From Chitinophagales bacterium (lineage in GTDB: Bacteria > Bacteroidota > Bacteroidia > Chitinophagales > Chitinophagaceae): a DNA stretch of 64,000 nucleotides. Below, piece after piece: positions 50,361 to 60,313 of the stretch. The notes beneath the pieces were generated by a model. The model was not told where the DNA came from. It ran no database searches and saw only the letters and a list, made by a program, of their open reading frames with translations. The position numbers and the translations under genes are program-made. Positions within the stretch are counted from its first letter, which is position 1. Every line of letters starts with the position of its first letter. The stretch spans positions 372,001-436,000 of the forward strand of contig JACJXP010000001.1 in the NCBI GenBank assembly GCA_020636575.1, read 5' to 3'.

Positions 50361-52652
50361 ATGAGATTAACTGTACCAGTTTTTAATTTACTGATACTAT
50401 TTTTTTCATTCGCTATCATAAATAGTGGTGGAACAGCCATTGCCCAGAATATTGACTTTGGGAAAAGTTATATCAATGTTTCAAAAGGAGTGAATGGAGG
50501 AACTGTAGAAACAGGGGACACCCTGGAAATAAGATCTTCATTTGTAGTTCGTTCCGGCACTTATGATAGCTGCGGTTATTATGATGCTATCCCCGCAGGG
50601 ACAAGCTTTATTCCTGGTACAATCAGGGTCCTCACAAATGAAGGAAAAATCTATAAACAATTTACAGATGCATATGGCGATGATGAAGGTTGGAGATCTG
50701 GTAGTAATATAACCATACACCTGGGATATGTTCCTACAAGAAATGCAACTGCATTCAGAAGAGGCCGGATGCGAAACACTTATAAGCCCTCCTTTTATGG
50801 TGGCACATGTATTATGGTAGCCTCATTCAGGGTTATCGTAACCGCAGCAACCGGTAGTACAATAAGTACAGGGGGAGGCTATATGACTTATAAAGTATCC
50901 GGCTCAGGCACCCCTATATTAACCTTTACATTTCCTTCCAATACAGTGATGGTTTATCCCAATTATGGGATCTGCTCAAATACAGTTGGAGTAAATAGCA
51001 TTGGTACAGAATACAACGGAACTTTTGGAAGCGGGCAACCACGGAACAGGGGTACATCAGCTAATGTCCCTACAGGATATACGTATAATATTTTCGGCCC
51101 TAACTCACCCCAGGATTATTATTATGGAGTCGCTAATAATACATCAACAAATAATAATTATACCACTTTAGATACATGGTCCAGACCAGACAATTCATCT
51201 CCCACACACAGGGTGTTTACAGTCTGGGATATAATTGGTGACCACACAGGTGCGGCTGATCCTTATGCTGGTAACCCGGCTGCAGATACCGTTGCTAATC
51301 CAAATGCAGGTTATATGCTGATCATTAATGCTGCCTATCGTATTGATTCAGCATTTCAGCAAACGATCTCGGGTCTTTGCCCTAACACATACTACGAGAT
51401 CTCCTGTTGGATGCGGAATATATGTGCAAAATGCGGTTGTGATTCAAATGGAACAGGAGCATCATCGGGTTCATCCAGTTACATACCAACCGATGTAGGC
51501 GATTCATCAGGTGTAAGACCCAACCTTACTTTCGAGATTGACGGAATAGATTATTATACAACCGGGGATCTGTTATATACCGGACAGTGGATAAAAAAAG
51601 GATTCACATTTTTGACAGGACCGGCTCAAACTTCATTCACACTAAAATTCTTTAATAATGCTCCCGGAGGTGGTGGCAACGACTGGGCACTGGATGATAT
51701 TTCGGTATCCACCTGTTCACCAAACATGGTATACTCTCCATCATTGAACCCAACTGTATGCGACAGCAATTCGATTACCATATATGACACTATAAGGTCC
51801 TATTTTAACAACTATACCTATTACAAATGGCAACGAAGTACGGATGGGGGAAGCAACTGGAGCGATGTGACCGGGAGTTTCGGGCCTTCTTCTCCTTCGT
51901 GGAATGGAACTGCATGGGAATATGTAACATCTTATACCATTCCCCCGGGGCAAACACTAATGTCGAATGCCGGTGATCTTTATCGGGTAGTAGCAGCAAC
52001 AACCAGTTCAAACCTATCTGATCCCAATTGCAGTTTTACAGATTATGCAAACATTATCACATTAGATGTGATTGATTGCGGCGATCCGTTGGCCAGCCAG
52101 TTATTATCTTTTTCTGGGAAAATTACCCAGGGAAATGCTGAACTATACTGGAGTACATCACAGGAAACTGAGCAATTGTTTTATGTCGTTGAAAAAAGTA
52201 CAGACGGGATCACATTTTATGCCATTTCAACTATTGATGGATATAATAACAGCAGCCAGGAAACAAACTACTACTCCTTTACAGATCCTGTACCGCTACA
52301 TGGGAAAGCCTATTATCGTATCAGCATCAGCAATCAGAGTGGCCAACATAAGTATAGCCGAATTATTCAACTCAGCAGCGAAAAAAATCAGATTGAATTT
52401 CTTTCCGTTATCAATCCTTTTAGCGATCAATTAAGTTTTGACATATCCAGTTCAGCAAACTCTAAAGTATTTGTGGAACTGGTTGATATGTTCGGAAAAA
52501 CAGTTCATCAATCTTTTTTTAATGTAATAAACGGGATCAACCACCTGTCATTGAATAATACAAAGAGTCTTGCCGCTGGTATATATGTACTAAAGGCTTA
52601 TTCAGATAACATCACTATACAAAAGAAAGTAGTTAAACAATCCAGCTATTAA
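50361..52652 (+). CDS. Large surface protein with T9SS type A sorting domain
   Basis: 763 residues. Signal peptide ends near GTAIAQ. The N-terminal 180 residues look like a DUF11-type beta domain (SYINVSKGVNGGTVETGD), then a Gly/Ser/Asn/Tyr-rich middle, a jelly-roll-like segment with several Cys (NICAKCGCDSNG, residues about 350-450), Ig-like repeats, and a C-terminal T9SS sorting domain (ADMFGKTVHQ-like segment reading VDMFGKTVHQSFFNV, then AAGIYVLKAYS). It should be exported by the T9SS encoded at the left end of the window and anchored on the surface. The substrate or adhesive role is unknown. Confidence 0.8.
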   Translation: MRLTVPVFNLLILFFSFAIINSGGTAIAQNIDFGKSYINVSKGVNGGTVETGDTLEIRSSFVVRSGTYDSCGYYDAIPAGTSFIPGTIRVLTNEGKIYKQFTDAYGDDEGWRSGSNITIHLGYVPTRNATAFRRGRMRNTYKPSFYGGTCIMVASFRVIVTAATGSTISTGGGYMTYKVSGSGTPILTFTFPSNTVMVYPNYGICSNTVGVNSIGTEYNGTFGSGQPRNRGTSANVPTGYTYNIFGPNSPQDYYYGVANNTSTNNNYTTLDTWSRPDNSSPTHRVFTVWDIIGDHTGAADPYAGNPAADTVANPNAGYMLIINAAYRIDSAFQQTISGLCPNTYYEISCWMRNICAKCGCDSNGTGASSGSSSYIPTDVGDSSGVRPNLTFEIDGIDYYTTGDLLYTGQWIKKGFTFLTGPAQTSFTLKFFNNAPGGGGNDWALDDISVSTCSPNMVYSPSLNPTVCDSNSITIYDTIRSYFNNYTYYKWQRSTDGGSNWSDVTGSFGPSSPSWNGTAWEYVTSYTIPPGQTLMSNAGDLYRVVAATTSSNLSDPNCSFTDYANIITLDVIDCGDPLASQLLSFSGKITQGNAELYWSTSQETEQLFYVVEKSTDGITFYAISTIDGYNNSSQETNYYSFTDPVPLHGKAYYRISISNQSGQHKYSRIIQLSSEKNQIEFLSVINPFSDQLSFDISSSANSKVFVELVDMFGKTVHQSFFNVINGINHLSLNNTKSLAAGIYVLKAYSDNITIQKKVVKQSSY

Positions 52653-53353
52653 GATACCTGGACCTTATCGCTTACTTCTGACCCTGTCTCAATTGCAGAA
52701 ACAGTTTCTTCAGAAGCTTGTCTCTTGAAGAATCTTTTCTGAAAAAGTAATAAAGTAATTACACCCACTGAGATAGACGCATCCGCAATATTGAAAATAG
52801 GGCTAAAGAACTCAAACTCCTCTCCTCCTACAAAAGGAAACCAACCGGGAAATTTACCATCAAACATAGGGAAGTAAAGCATATCCACTACGCTTCCATG
52901 AAGAAAAGAAGCATACCCGTTAGAAAAAGAAAGTGAAGCAATACCTTCATAGCCCTGATAATCGTTCATAGAAGGAATATAATGCAGTCCTTTATCGAAT
53001 ATCATCCCGTAAAACATACTATCAATAAGATTTCCTAAAGCTCCGGCATATATCAAAGCTGCGCAAATAATAAACCCTTTCCTGTATTTTTGTTTTACAA
53101 TCCGGCCGAGGTACCATGTACCAAAAATGACTGCTGCGAGTCTGAAAAGAGTTAAAACAACTTTTCCTGTCTCATTACCGAATTTCCAACCCCATGCCAT
53201 TCCGGGGTTTTCTATAAAATGCAGACGAAACCAATCCATTCCGAAAATGCGAACTACTTCACCAGTCGGGTGAGAAGTCTTGATCCAGATCTTTAATGCC
53301 TGGTCGACAATGATAATTGCTGCAATGATGATAACTACACTTCTACGCTTCAA
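52649..53353 (-). CDS. lspA: Lipoprotein signal peptidase
   Basis: 234 residues, four membrane helices. The catalytic Asp pair is in GNLIDSMFYG and FNIADASISVG, and the motif FIENPGMAWGWKFG marks the first loop. It is longer than enterobacterial LspA because of a loop insertion (about 120-155) common in Bacteroidota. The only credible start is TTG at 53353: an in-frame TAA lies 9 bp upstream and no ATG precedes the conserved region. It cleaves prolipoproteins such as GldJ in the inner membrane. Confidence 0.92.
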   Translation of the reverse strand: MKRRSVVIIIAAIIIVDQALKIWIKTSHPTGEVVRIFGMDWFRLHFIENPGMAWGWKFGNETGKVVLTLFRLAAVIFGTWYLGRIVKQKYRKGFIICAALIYAGALGNLIDSMFYGMIFDKGLHYIPSMNDYQGYEGIASLSFSNGYASFLHGSVVDMLYFPMFDGKFPGWFPFVGGEEFEFFSPIFNIADASISVGVITLLLFQKRFFKRQASEETVSAIETGSEVSDKVQVS

Positions 53354-53420
53354 AATAGTTTAATTTATAGCCAGCAAATATAAGCAGATTGTATTGCAGC
53401 TCAGGTGGCCGGTTGTTAAA

Positions 53421-55808
53421 TCATTCCTGAAAATATACTCTTTTAACCCGCTGTGAGATACCGGTCATTATCTCATAAGGAATAGTTCCGGCCCAATCAG
53501 CCAGTTCTGTAACAGGTAACTGATCTCCAAAAATGATCACCTCATCTCCTTCATTCACATTCTCAATTCCTGTAATGTCAGCCATCAGCATATCCATACA
53601 TACTGTGCCGGCAACCGGCACTAATTTTCCTTTTATAACAACAAAACCTTTTGCATTACCCAGCCTCCTGGGATAGCCATCTGCATAACCGATCCTGATC
53701 GTAGCAATCACACTATCCTTTTCCATTATGGTTCTCCTGTTATAACTAACAGACTCTCCTTTTTTAATATTTTTTATTTGAGCAACGGTTGACTTCAATG
53801 TTGTCACTGTTTGTAACTTGAGTTTATCAGACCTTGTATTATCGATCCCATATAACCCAATGCCCAGCCGTATCATATCCATTTGTAGCTCCGGATGCCT
53901 TATCGCAGCAGCAGAGTTGGCAATATGTATAAGAATATTATAATCAAGGTACTTCTGTATTCGCCCGGCAATTGAGGAAAATTTTTCTGCCTGCTCTAAT
54001 GTAAATGTATCCAGTTCAGGTTCTTCACTCGCAACGAGATGGGAAAAAATACTTTTTACTTTTATTAAACCTGTACTCTTAATAATACCAGCTAATTCGT
54101 CTGCTTCTTCCTCACTAAAACCCAACCGGTTCATTCCAGTTTCAATCTCAAGATGAACAGGGTAATTCTTTAATCCCTGGGAAACCAGGAACCGGCTAAA
54201 TGATCTCAGCATTGTTAATGAATATAACTCTGGTTCCAGGTTATATTCTACAATTGATTCAAAAGTGTTTTCCTCGGGATTCATAACCATTATTGGCAAA
54301 TGAATACCAGCTTTTCGAAGTTCTATTCCTTCATCTGCATAAGCCACTCCCAGGTAGTCTACTTTGTGAAATTGCAGGATACCGGCAATTTCAGCACCTC
54401 CACTTCCATAAGCAAAAGCTTTTACCATAGCCATTACTTTGGTTCCAGGCTTTAAATGTTCTTGATGTTCTTTAAGGTTATGGATGATGGCACTTAGATT
54501 GATCTCCATGACCGTTCCATGGGCTTTCTGTTCTAATTCCTGAACAATTCGTTCAAATCCGAATCTTCGGGCTCCTTTGACCAGTATAAACTCATCTTTT
54601 AAAGTTGAAAACCTGAAATGATCAATAAACTCATCGGTGGAGTCATAAATCTCAACCTCTATTCCTTCTTCACGAAGTATAGATATAAATTTAACTATCC
54701 TGCTTCCTATTGCGATCACTTTTCTTATCGCATGTTTTTGCAAAGCAGCAATAACCTTATCATAAAGTTCCTGATCTGCTATGGCGCTTTGCAAGAAATC
54801 AGACAAGATCACTGTTTTACCAGATCCTGAACTTTGCTGATCCAGAAAATTCAATGCGATCTCAAAAGATGTCAGATCTGCGCTGTAACTATCATTGATC
54901 ACATAACATCCATTGATCGCCTTCTTCAACTCAAGGCGCATATTAACAGGCTCCAGAAGCGCCATTCTTGTTTTGATTACTTCATCATCATAACCCATCA
55001 TCAGCATCAATTGCCAGCATGTAACAGCGTTCTGTATAGAAGCATTGTCACGAAATGGAATTCTAATTGATGTACTTTCAGGGTGATCCTCATTTTGTGC
55101 TGTAACTACGCTATAATTACCTTCAGGTTTAATTGCTGTAATACGTAAAGATGCAGGCCTCCTAGCATTTACAAATAATATCTCCTTTTCTTTCAGCTTT
55201 TGTTCCTGGGAAGTAAAACCTTCGCTATGGGCTTCCCCTATGTTGGTAAATAAACCTATTGTTGGTTGTATGACCTTCTCAAGCTTCTCCATTTCACCGG
55301 ACCTGGAGATGCCGGCTTCAAATATGGCCAATGTATGTGTTTCATTCATCTGCCATACACTCAATGGAACTCCTATCTGTGAATTATAACTACGTGGGCT
55401 TCTTACAATATTGTACTCAGGCTGTAAAAGTTGAAATAACCACTCTTTGACAATAGTTTTACCATTACTGCCTGTAATGCCAATAACAGGAATCGAAAAT
55501 CTTTTTCGATGTGTTGCTGTAAGTAGTTGCAAAGCAGCCAGGGTATCCTCTACTTTTAGAAAACTGGCTTTCGGAAATTTTTTATAATCAATAACCTGGC
55601 TGACAACAAAATTCTGCACCCCCTCATCATAAGCATCTTGTATAAAACTATGACCATCCCTGCTTAATCCGTTTAAAGCAAAATAAACAGACTGTTCAGG
55701 AGATTGAATTTTCCGTGAATCAATAACAATTTCAGTTACTGCTGTTTCATTGACCAAATGCAGATCAGCGTTGATAATAGTGGCGATATCTTTTGCAGTA
55801 TAAATCAA
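53421..55808 (-). CDS. Bifunctional MurF-like ligase/alanine racemase
   Basis: 795 residues. Residues 1-420 are a MurF domain with P-loop GITGSNGKTIVKEWL; residues 430-795 are an alanine racemase with PLP-lysine motif MAMVKAFAYGSG and the second catalytic Tyr region SVSYNRRTIM. The P-loop differs from GKTTTKE of the stand-alone MurF but fits the fusion proteins of Bacteroidota. It should supply D-Ala and perhaps D-Ala-D-Ala adding activity for peptidoglycan. The start is TTG at 55808, overlapping the terC stop (TTGA), so translation is coupled. Two MurF copies in one window is notable. Confidence 0.93.
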   Translation of the reverse strand: MIYTAKDIATIINADLHLVNETAVTEIVIDSRKIQSPEQSVYFALNGLSRDGHSFIQDAYDEGVQNFVVSQVIDYKKFPKASFLKVEDTLAALQLLTATHRKRFSIPVIGITGSNGKTIVKEWLFQLLQPEYNIVRSPRSYNSQIGVPLSVWQMNETHTLAIFEAGISRSGEMEKLEKVIQPTIGLFTNIGEAHSEGFTSQEQKLKEKEILFVNARRPASLRITAIKPEGNYSVVTAQNEDHPESTSIRIPFRDNASIQNAVTCWQLMLMMGYDDEVIKTRMALLEPVNMRLELKKAINGCYVINDSYSADLTSFEIALNFLDQQSSGSGKTVILSDFLQSAIADQELYDKVIAALQKHAIRKVIAIGSRIVKFISILREEGIEVEIYDSTDEFIDHFRFSTLKDEFILVKGARRFGFERIVQELEQKAHGTVMEINLSAIIHNLKEHQEHLKPGTKVMAMVKAFAYGSGGAEIAGILQFHKVDYLGVAYADEGIELRKAGIHLPIMVMNPEENTFESIVEYNLEPELYSLTMLRSFSRFLVSQGLKNYPVHLEIETGMNRLGFSEEEADELAGIIKSTGLIKVKSIFSHLVASEEPELDTFTLEQAEKFSSIAGRIQKYLDYNILIHIANSAAAIRHPELQMDMIRLGIGLYGIDNTRSDKLKLQTVTTLKSTVAQIKNIKKGESVSYNRRTIMEKDSVIATIRIGYADGYPRRLGNAKGFVVIKGKLVPVAGTVCMDMLMADITGIENVNEGDEVIIFGDQLPVTELADWAGTIPYEIMTGISQRVKRVYFQE

Positions 55809-56797
55809 AAGTTCAAATCAATATCTGCAGGGTCATCTTCCTGCGTTGATGAATTATAGTCAGGTTTCTTTTTATCAACGAACAACGAATAAAAAACAGA
55901 GCCCGCAAGGCAAACCATAATAACACCCAGTGAAATAATTACCTGGATCGTTTTATCAAGCCACTGATTGATCCAGTGTTCCCCCAACATTTTAAGCCCG
56001 ATAAAGACAAGGACAACCGCTATCCCCTGTTGCAGGTAATCAAATTTGTTTATTGCACCTCTTAGCAGAAAAAACAGGGACCGAAGCCCTAACACAGCAA
56101 AAATATTGGAAGTATAAATGACCAGCTTATTCATTGAAATACCCATTACTGCCGGAATGGAATCCATCGCAAACACAATATCTATAGCCGCCAGCATGAT
56201 CACAGTAACAAAAAGCGTTGTATACACGGGTTTTCCATTCTCCTTGATCATATATTTTCCATCACCATCGTGGGGTACAAGCGGCAGGAACCGTTGCATA
56301 AACTTATAAACTTTGCTTTTATGCGGATCAAATTCCTCATTTTCTGTTGAAGTAAATATCTTATAACCCGTAAATACGAGGAAAGCTCCAAATATGTAAA
56401 TTATCCAATAAAATCTGTCGACAAGAGCCACCCCTACTGTGATAAAAATGACCCGAAAAATAATGGCCATCATAATTCCAATCAGTAGTACACGGCCATA
56501 ATGCTTTTCTTTAACTCCAAAAGCGGAAAAAATGATGATAAATACAAAAATATTGTCGATACTAAGGCTCCACTCCATCAGATAACCACTGAGATATTGC
56601 AATGCCAGGTTTTCGTCCTTTTCTATCCATAGAAAAACAAAAAAAGCCAGTGCCAGGCCTACCCAAAAAAAGGTTTGATAAAGAGCTTGTTTAATAGTGA
56701 CCAATTTTCCTTTCTTGCTTAGCAAGCCCAGATCAAAAACCAGTGCCAATGCCAGCACCAGGCCAAAAACTAGATATGTTATCTGGTCAGTAGTCAT
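55805..56797 (-). CDS. TerC-family integral membrane protein
   Basis: 330 residues with about nine membrane helices. Landmarks are SLSIDNIFVFIIIFSAFGV, FIAIDIVFAMDSIPAVMGI-like ALMAAIDIVFAMDSIPAVM, and LGLRSLFFLLRGA. TerC-family proteins transport metal ions, Mn in several cases, and are linked to tellurite resistance or metalation of exported enzymes. It overlaps murF-alr by 4 bp. Confidence 0.92.
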   Translation of the reverse strand: MTTDQITYLVFGLVLALALVFDLGLLSKKGKLVTIKQALYQTFFWVGLALAFFVFLWIEKDENLALQYLSGYLMEWSLSIDNIFVFIIIFSAFGVKEKHYGRVLLIGIMMAIIFRVIFITVGVALVDRFYWIIYIFGAFLVFTGYKIFTSTENEEFDPHKSKVYKFMQRFLPLVPHDGDGKYMIKENGKPVYTTLFVTVIMLAAIDIVFAMDSIPAVMGISMNKLVIYTSNIFAVLGLRSLFFLLRGAINKFDYLQQGIAVVLVFIGLKMLGEHWINQWLDKTIQVIISLGVIMVCLAGSVFYSLFVDKKKPDYNSSTQEDDPADIDLNF

Positions 56798-56855
56798 GTA
56801 AGATCAATCCATTAAGCTATAAAGATACAACCAAGAAAGCCAGTGATTGATTGTT

Positions 56856-58604
56856 TCAGGAGGCGTATTTCTTTCTTCGTATTTGCTGGTAAATACCACC
56901 AAGCAGAACAACAAGTAAAACAGGGCAAAGTATATTTATAAATTGCCATGTTGATTTTTGTGCATTTACTTTCTTACTATCCAATAAACGTAAAACAATA
57001 TCCTTGTTCCTTGTTTCACTGATAGCAGGATTGCTTACAAGATATTCAATACAATTAAGCAAGAAGTCCCTGTTTGCAACAGGGATGAACCATTTTCCCC
57101 TTTCTGTTTGCTGCATGTATTCACTATAAGTGTATTTATTCCAGCCCATCGGAATGGGTTCAGGTGCACTACCCGGGCCATTTGGTGCTATCAGATCATT
57201 GAGTACCATGTCTCCATCAGCCACTATAATCATTTTATTGTCCGGTGAGGCATCTTTGAAACCAAGTCCTTGTGAGCTTAGCGTATCTCTTTGAGATTGA
57301 GTTATCCTGTTTCTATACAAAGAAGTGAACCTCCCTTCCAATAGCATAGCTACTGGAATTGCGTTTTTCCTGAAATTCTCATCTTCCGGTACATTCTTAT
57401 TCTCATTCAAACTTATTAAGGCAGGTGTACTAATGATCCTCGAATTGGGTGATGTCACCAAAAGCGGCTCCTTCTTTACCCCATCGGCTTTTATTGTATC
57501 TATTGAATTTGCAAATCGGGCATTAATATAACCTAACCCACGGGTTATTTGATTATTGGTAGGAGTAAGAAATGGGTAATAGTTCCACCTTAACAATTCC
57601 ATTTGTGGATTGTCTGATGTTCCTCCAACGATAAAGGGTATCATATCACATTGAAGATCCATCACAAGGTCTGTATTGATACGGAAGCCATAACGGAAAA
57701 ACAGATCGGTCAGGTTAAGATTACGATCATAAGCTACCGTTTCTGGTTTATAAGCCAGGCTATCCCTTTCTGCATACAAATTATCTATAAAACAAAGTAG
57801 TTTCCCACCCCTCATCACAAACTGGTCGATCTTCAGTTTCTCACTTTCTGAAAACTGCGATGTCGGTTTCACAATCATCAACACATTTGCCTCAGCGGGA
57901 ATAGGATTTGAGGAAATATCAAAAGGACCGAAACGATACTCTTTAGTAAGCGTTTGTTCCATATCCATCACCCGGTAGTCTGTTGGTTCACCATTCCCGG
58001 TAGCATAAACAATTGCCGGTGTTTCCTTTGAGGTCATTTTATCCAGTGTTTTCACAAACTGGTACTCCATCAATGCTTCGGCTGTATTGAGTTCCTGTTG
58101 AGACATCTGCCTATTTGCACCAGGAAGCAGATTTACCAATGATTGTTTCCCATCAATAGTTATGAGTGCGACCGGGAAAATAATATTGGTGCTTTCCCCT
58201 TCTTTCTTCTGAACAGTCAGATTAATAGGAATGGCGCCCATGCTTACCAATGTATCCCCGTAAGACTTGTTAGCACCCGGCATCTTATCAGATGGCGAAA
58301 TAAACCTGTAGTGGATCTTTGAACTATTTCTTTCTTTAAGCAAACGGAGAAACTCATCTGTACTATTGGCAAGTTTTCTGAAACCGGAGGGAAACTCACC
58401 TTTTAGAAAAACATCAATCTGCACATTGTTCTCCAGCTCACTTAGTATTGTTTTTGTTCCTTTACTTAGCGTATATCTCTTTTCCCCTGTAAGATCAAGC
58501 CTGGTATGAAATACTGAGGCCAGGTAGTTAAAACCTAGCAGGGCAACGATCAAGATCAGCCACCAATACTTTGCAGATAATATATGATCAATTGTTTTTC
58601 GCAT
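56856..58604 (-). CDS. gldG: Gliding motility ABC-type protein GldG
   Basis: 582 residues from the ATG at 58604; a non-ATG start farther upstream would overlap gldF. One N-terminal and one C-terminal membrane helix enclose a large domain of the GldG/IFT52-type (ABC-type uncharacterised transport) family: KRYTLSKGTKTILSELEN, YATGNGEPTDYRVMDMEQTL, and a final helix WQFINILCPVLLVVLLGGIY. With gldF (1 bp apart) it forms the membrane part of the Gld ABC transporter needed for gliding in F. johnsoniae. The ATPase gldA is not in this window. Confidence 0.92.
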   Translation of the reverse strand: MRKTIDHILSAKYWWLILIVALLGFNYLASVFHTRLDLTGEKRYTLSKGTKTILSELENNVQIDVFLKGEFPSGFRKLANSTDEFLRLLKERNSSKIHYRFISPSDKMPGANKSYGDTLVSMGAIPINLTVQKKEGESTNIIFPVALITIDGKQSLVNLLPGANRQMSQQELNTAEALMEYQFVKTLDKMTSKETPAIVYATGNGEPTDYRVMDMEQTLTKEYRFGPFDISSNPIPAEANVLMIVKPTSQFSESEKLKIDQFVMRGGKLLCFIDNLYAERDSLAYKPETVAYDRNLNLTDLFFRYGFRINTDLVMDLQCDMIPFIVGGTSDNPQMELLRWNYYPFLTPTNNQITRGLGYINARFANSIDTIKADGVKKEPLLVTSPNSRIISTPALISLNENKNVPEDENFRKNAIPVAMLLEGRFTSLYRNRITQSQRDTLSSQGLGFKDASPDNKMIIVADGDMVLNDLIAPNGPGSAPEPIPMGWNKYTYSEYMQQTERGKWFIPVANRDFLLNCIEYLVSNPAISETRNKDIVLRLLDSKKVNAQKSTWQFINILCPVLLVVLLGGIYQQIRRKKYAS

Positions 58605-58605
58605 A

Positions 58606-59325
58606 TTATTTTTTAGACAGGTTTCTGCCGGTAATGAGCAGGAATAAAAAAATAACACTTAAAAAGTATACAATGTCCCTTGAATCGATCAACCCCCTGC
58701 TGATACTTCTATAATGAAAATCAATCCCTGCCATTTCAGTATAATAATCTGCACCATTTGCCAGCATGGGTAATTTACTTACAGCGCTAAATCCGTAGTA
58801 CAACAAGGCGCATCCCAACAATCCTGCTATAAATGCCACCACTGCATTATTGGTAAAACTGCTGCTACATATACAAATGGCAGTAAATACAGCTGCCAGG
58901 AAAAAAAGTCCGATATAAGAGCCAATGGTAGCTCCGGTATCTATCCCTTCTCCCGCAGATAATTTTTGTATTGAAAAAATATAAACGATCGTTGGCAGCA
59001 AGGCTATAAATACAACGATCAGGCTGCCCATGTATTTCCCGGTAATGATCTGCCAGCGGGTAAGTGGCCGGGTTTGCAAAATCTCAAAAGTGCCTGTCTT
59101 GAACTCTTCTGAAAAACTACGCATCGTAATAGCCGGAATCAGCAATAACAATATCCACGGTGCTAACTGAAAAAATTTATCGAGTGTGGCATAACCGAAA
59201 TCAAAAATATTGTCATCAAAGACAAACAATACCAAGCCATTTACCAGGAGAAAAACAATAATAGCAATATAGCCGGTGAGGCTACTGAAAAACTGCCTTA
59301 ATTCTTTTTTACAAACTGACCACAT
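58606..59325 (-). CDS. gldF: Gliding motility ABC transporter permease GldF
   Basis: 239 residues from the ATG at 59325; the earlier TTG at 59334 is less likely. Six membrane helices of the ABC-2 permease type, starting MWSVCKKELRQFFSSLTGYI and including PWILLLLIPAITMRSFSEE and TGTFEILQTRPLTRWQIITG. It lies directly upstream of gldG. Confidence 0.92.
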   Translation of the reverse strand: MWSVCKKELRQFFSSLTGYIAIIVFLLVNGLVLFVFDDNIFDFGYATLDKFFQLAPWILLLLIPAITMRSFSEEFKTGTFEILQTRPLTRWQIITGKYMGSLIVVFIALLPTIVYIFSIQKLSAGEGIDTGATIGSYIGLFFLAAVFTAICICSSSFTNNAVVAFIAGLLGCALLYYGFSAVSKLPMLANGADYYTEMAGIDFHYRSISRGLIDSRDIVYFLSVIFLFLLITGRNLSKK

Positions 59326-59421
59326 GCACTGCAAAATAGTTGAAAAGTTGAGAAGTTAGGAAGTTAACTGCTTATTCTTCCAGACACATACAGATATTTA
59401 ACGGACTTTATATACAAAGAA

Positions 59422-59452
59422 AAAGGCTGACACATATCCTTGTCAACCTTTA
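59422..59452 (-). terminator. Terminator of the isc operon
   Basis: On the minus strand: AAAGGTTGACA / TGTCAGCCTTT (one G-U pair), 8-nt loop, followed by TTCTTTG. It lies about 25 bp after the iscA-like stop. Confidence 0.75.
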
Positions 59453-59476
59453 AACTAAAATTTTTTCAGTGTTTCT

Positions 59477-59833
59477 CTAAACTGCAAAACTTTCGCCGCA
59501 GCCACAAGTACGGCTTGCATTGGGGTTACTGAAGTAGAACCCCTTTCCATTTAATCCATCAGAAAAATCAAGGGTTGTATTTACGAGGTAAAGAAAGCTT
59601 TTAAGGTCGGTCACAATTTTGACCCCGTTATCCTCAAAAACCTGGTCCATTGGCTTTGACTCGTTGTCAAAGTCGAGCTTGTAACTTAACCCCGAGCAAC
59701 CGCCACCTACGACACCTACCCTTAAAAAATAGGAGGAATCTTCAGCAATTCCGGCATCTGACATTAATTGATTTACTTTTTCTTTTGCCTTATCGCTGAT
59801 AAAAATCGAATTCTCTAATGCTGCCTCACTCAT
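59477..59833 (-). CDS. iscA: A-type iron-sulfur cluster carrier (IscA/HesB)
   Basis: 118 residues. The three conserved Cys lie in GGGCSGLSYKLDF and RTCGCGESF, the A-type carrier signature. It accepts Fe-S clusters from IscU and delivers them to apoproteins. It is the last gene of iscS-iscU-iscA on the minus strand and is followed by a terminator. Confidence 0.94.
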   Translation of the reverse strand: MSEAALENSIFISDKAKEKVNQLMSDAGIAEDSSYFLRVGVVGGGCSGLSYKLDFDNESKPMDQVFEDNGVKIVTDLKSFLYLVNTTLDFSDGLNGKGFYFSNPNASRTCGCGESFAV

Positions 59834-59845
59834 TCTATCCTGCTT

Positions 59846-60265
59846 TTAATGCACAATACTTTCATCAAACTTCAACTCTTCCAGACCATTTTTCTTTCTG
59901 TAGTCATTAATGGCCGCTTTGATCGCATCCTCTGCCAATACTGAACAGTGGATTTTTACCGGCGGAAGGTTTAATTCTTCTACGATCTCCATATTATCGA
60001 TCTTAACTGCCTCATCCACTGTTTTACCCTTAAGCCATTCTGTAGCTAAAGATGAAGAGGCGATAGCAGAACCACATCCGAATGTTTTGAATTTTGCGTC
60101 TTTGATAAGACCGGTAGCATCGTCCACCTCTATCTGAAGACGCATAACATCACCACACTCAGGTGCTCCAACAAGGCCGGTTCCTACATTTTGCTTACTC
60201 TTATCAAGTGTTCCCACATTTTTGGGATTCTGATAGTGATCTATTACTTTTTCTGAATATGCCAT
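59846..60265 (-). CDS. iscU: Iron-sulfur scaffold IscU
   Basis: 139 residues with the three cluster Cys in GAPECGDVM, GCGSAIASSSLATEWLKG and KIHCSVLAEDAI. It is the scaffold on which IscS-derived sulfur and iron are assembled. It sits 12 bp upstream of iscA and 48 bp behind iscS. Confidence 0.95.
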   Translation of the reverse strand: MAYSEKVIDHYQNPKNVGTLDKSKQNVGTGLVGAPECGDVMRLQIEVDDATGLIKDAKFKTFGCGSAIASSSLATEWLKGKTVDEAVKIDNMEIVEELNLPPVKIHCSVLAEDAIKAAINDYRKKNGLEELKFDESIVH

Positions 60266-60313
60266 AATATTTTTTTATTGCTTTTGAATATACTTAATAT
60301 ACAAAATTTTTCA

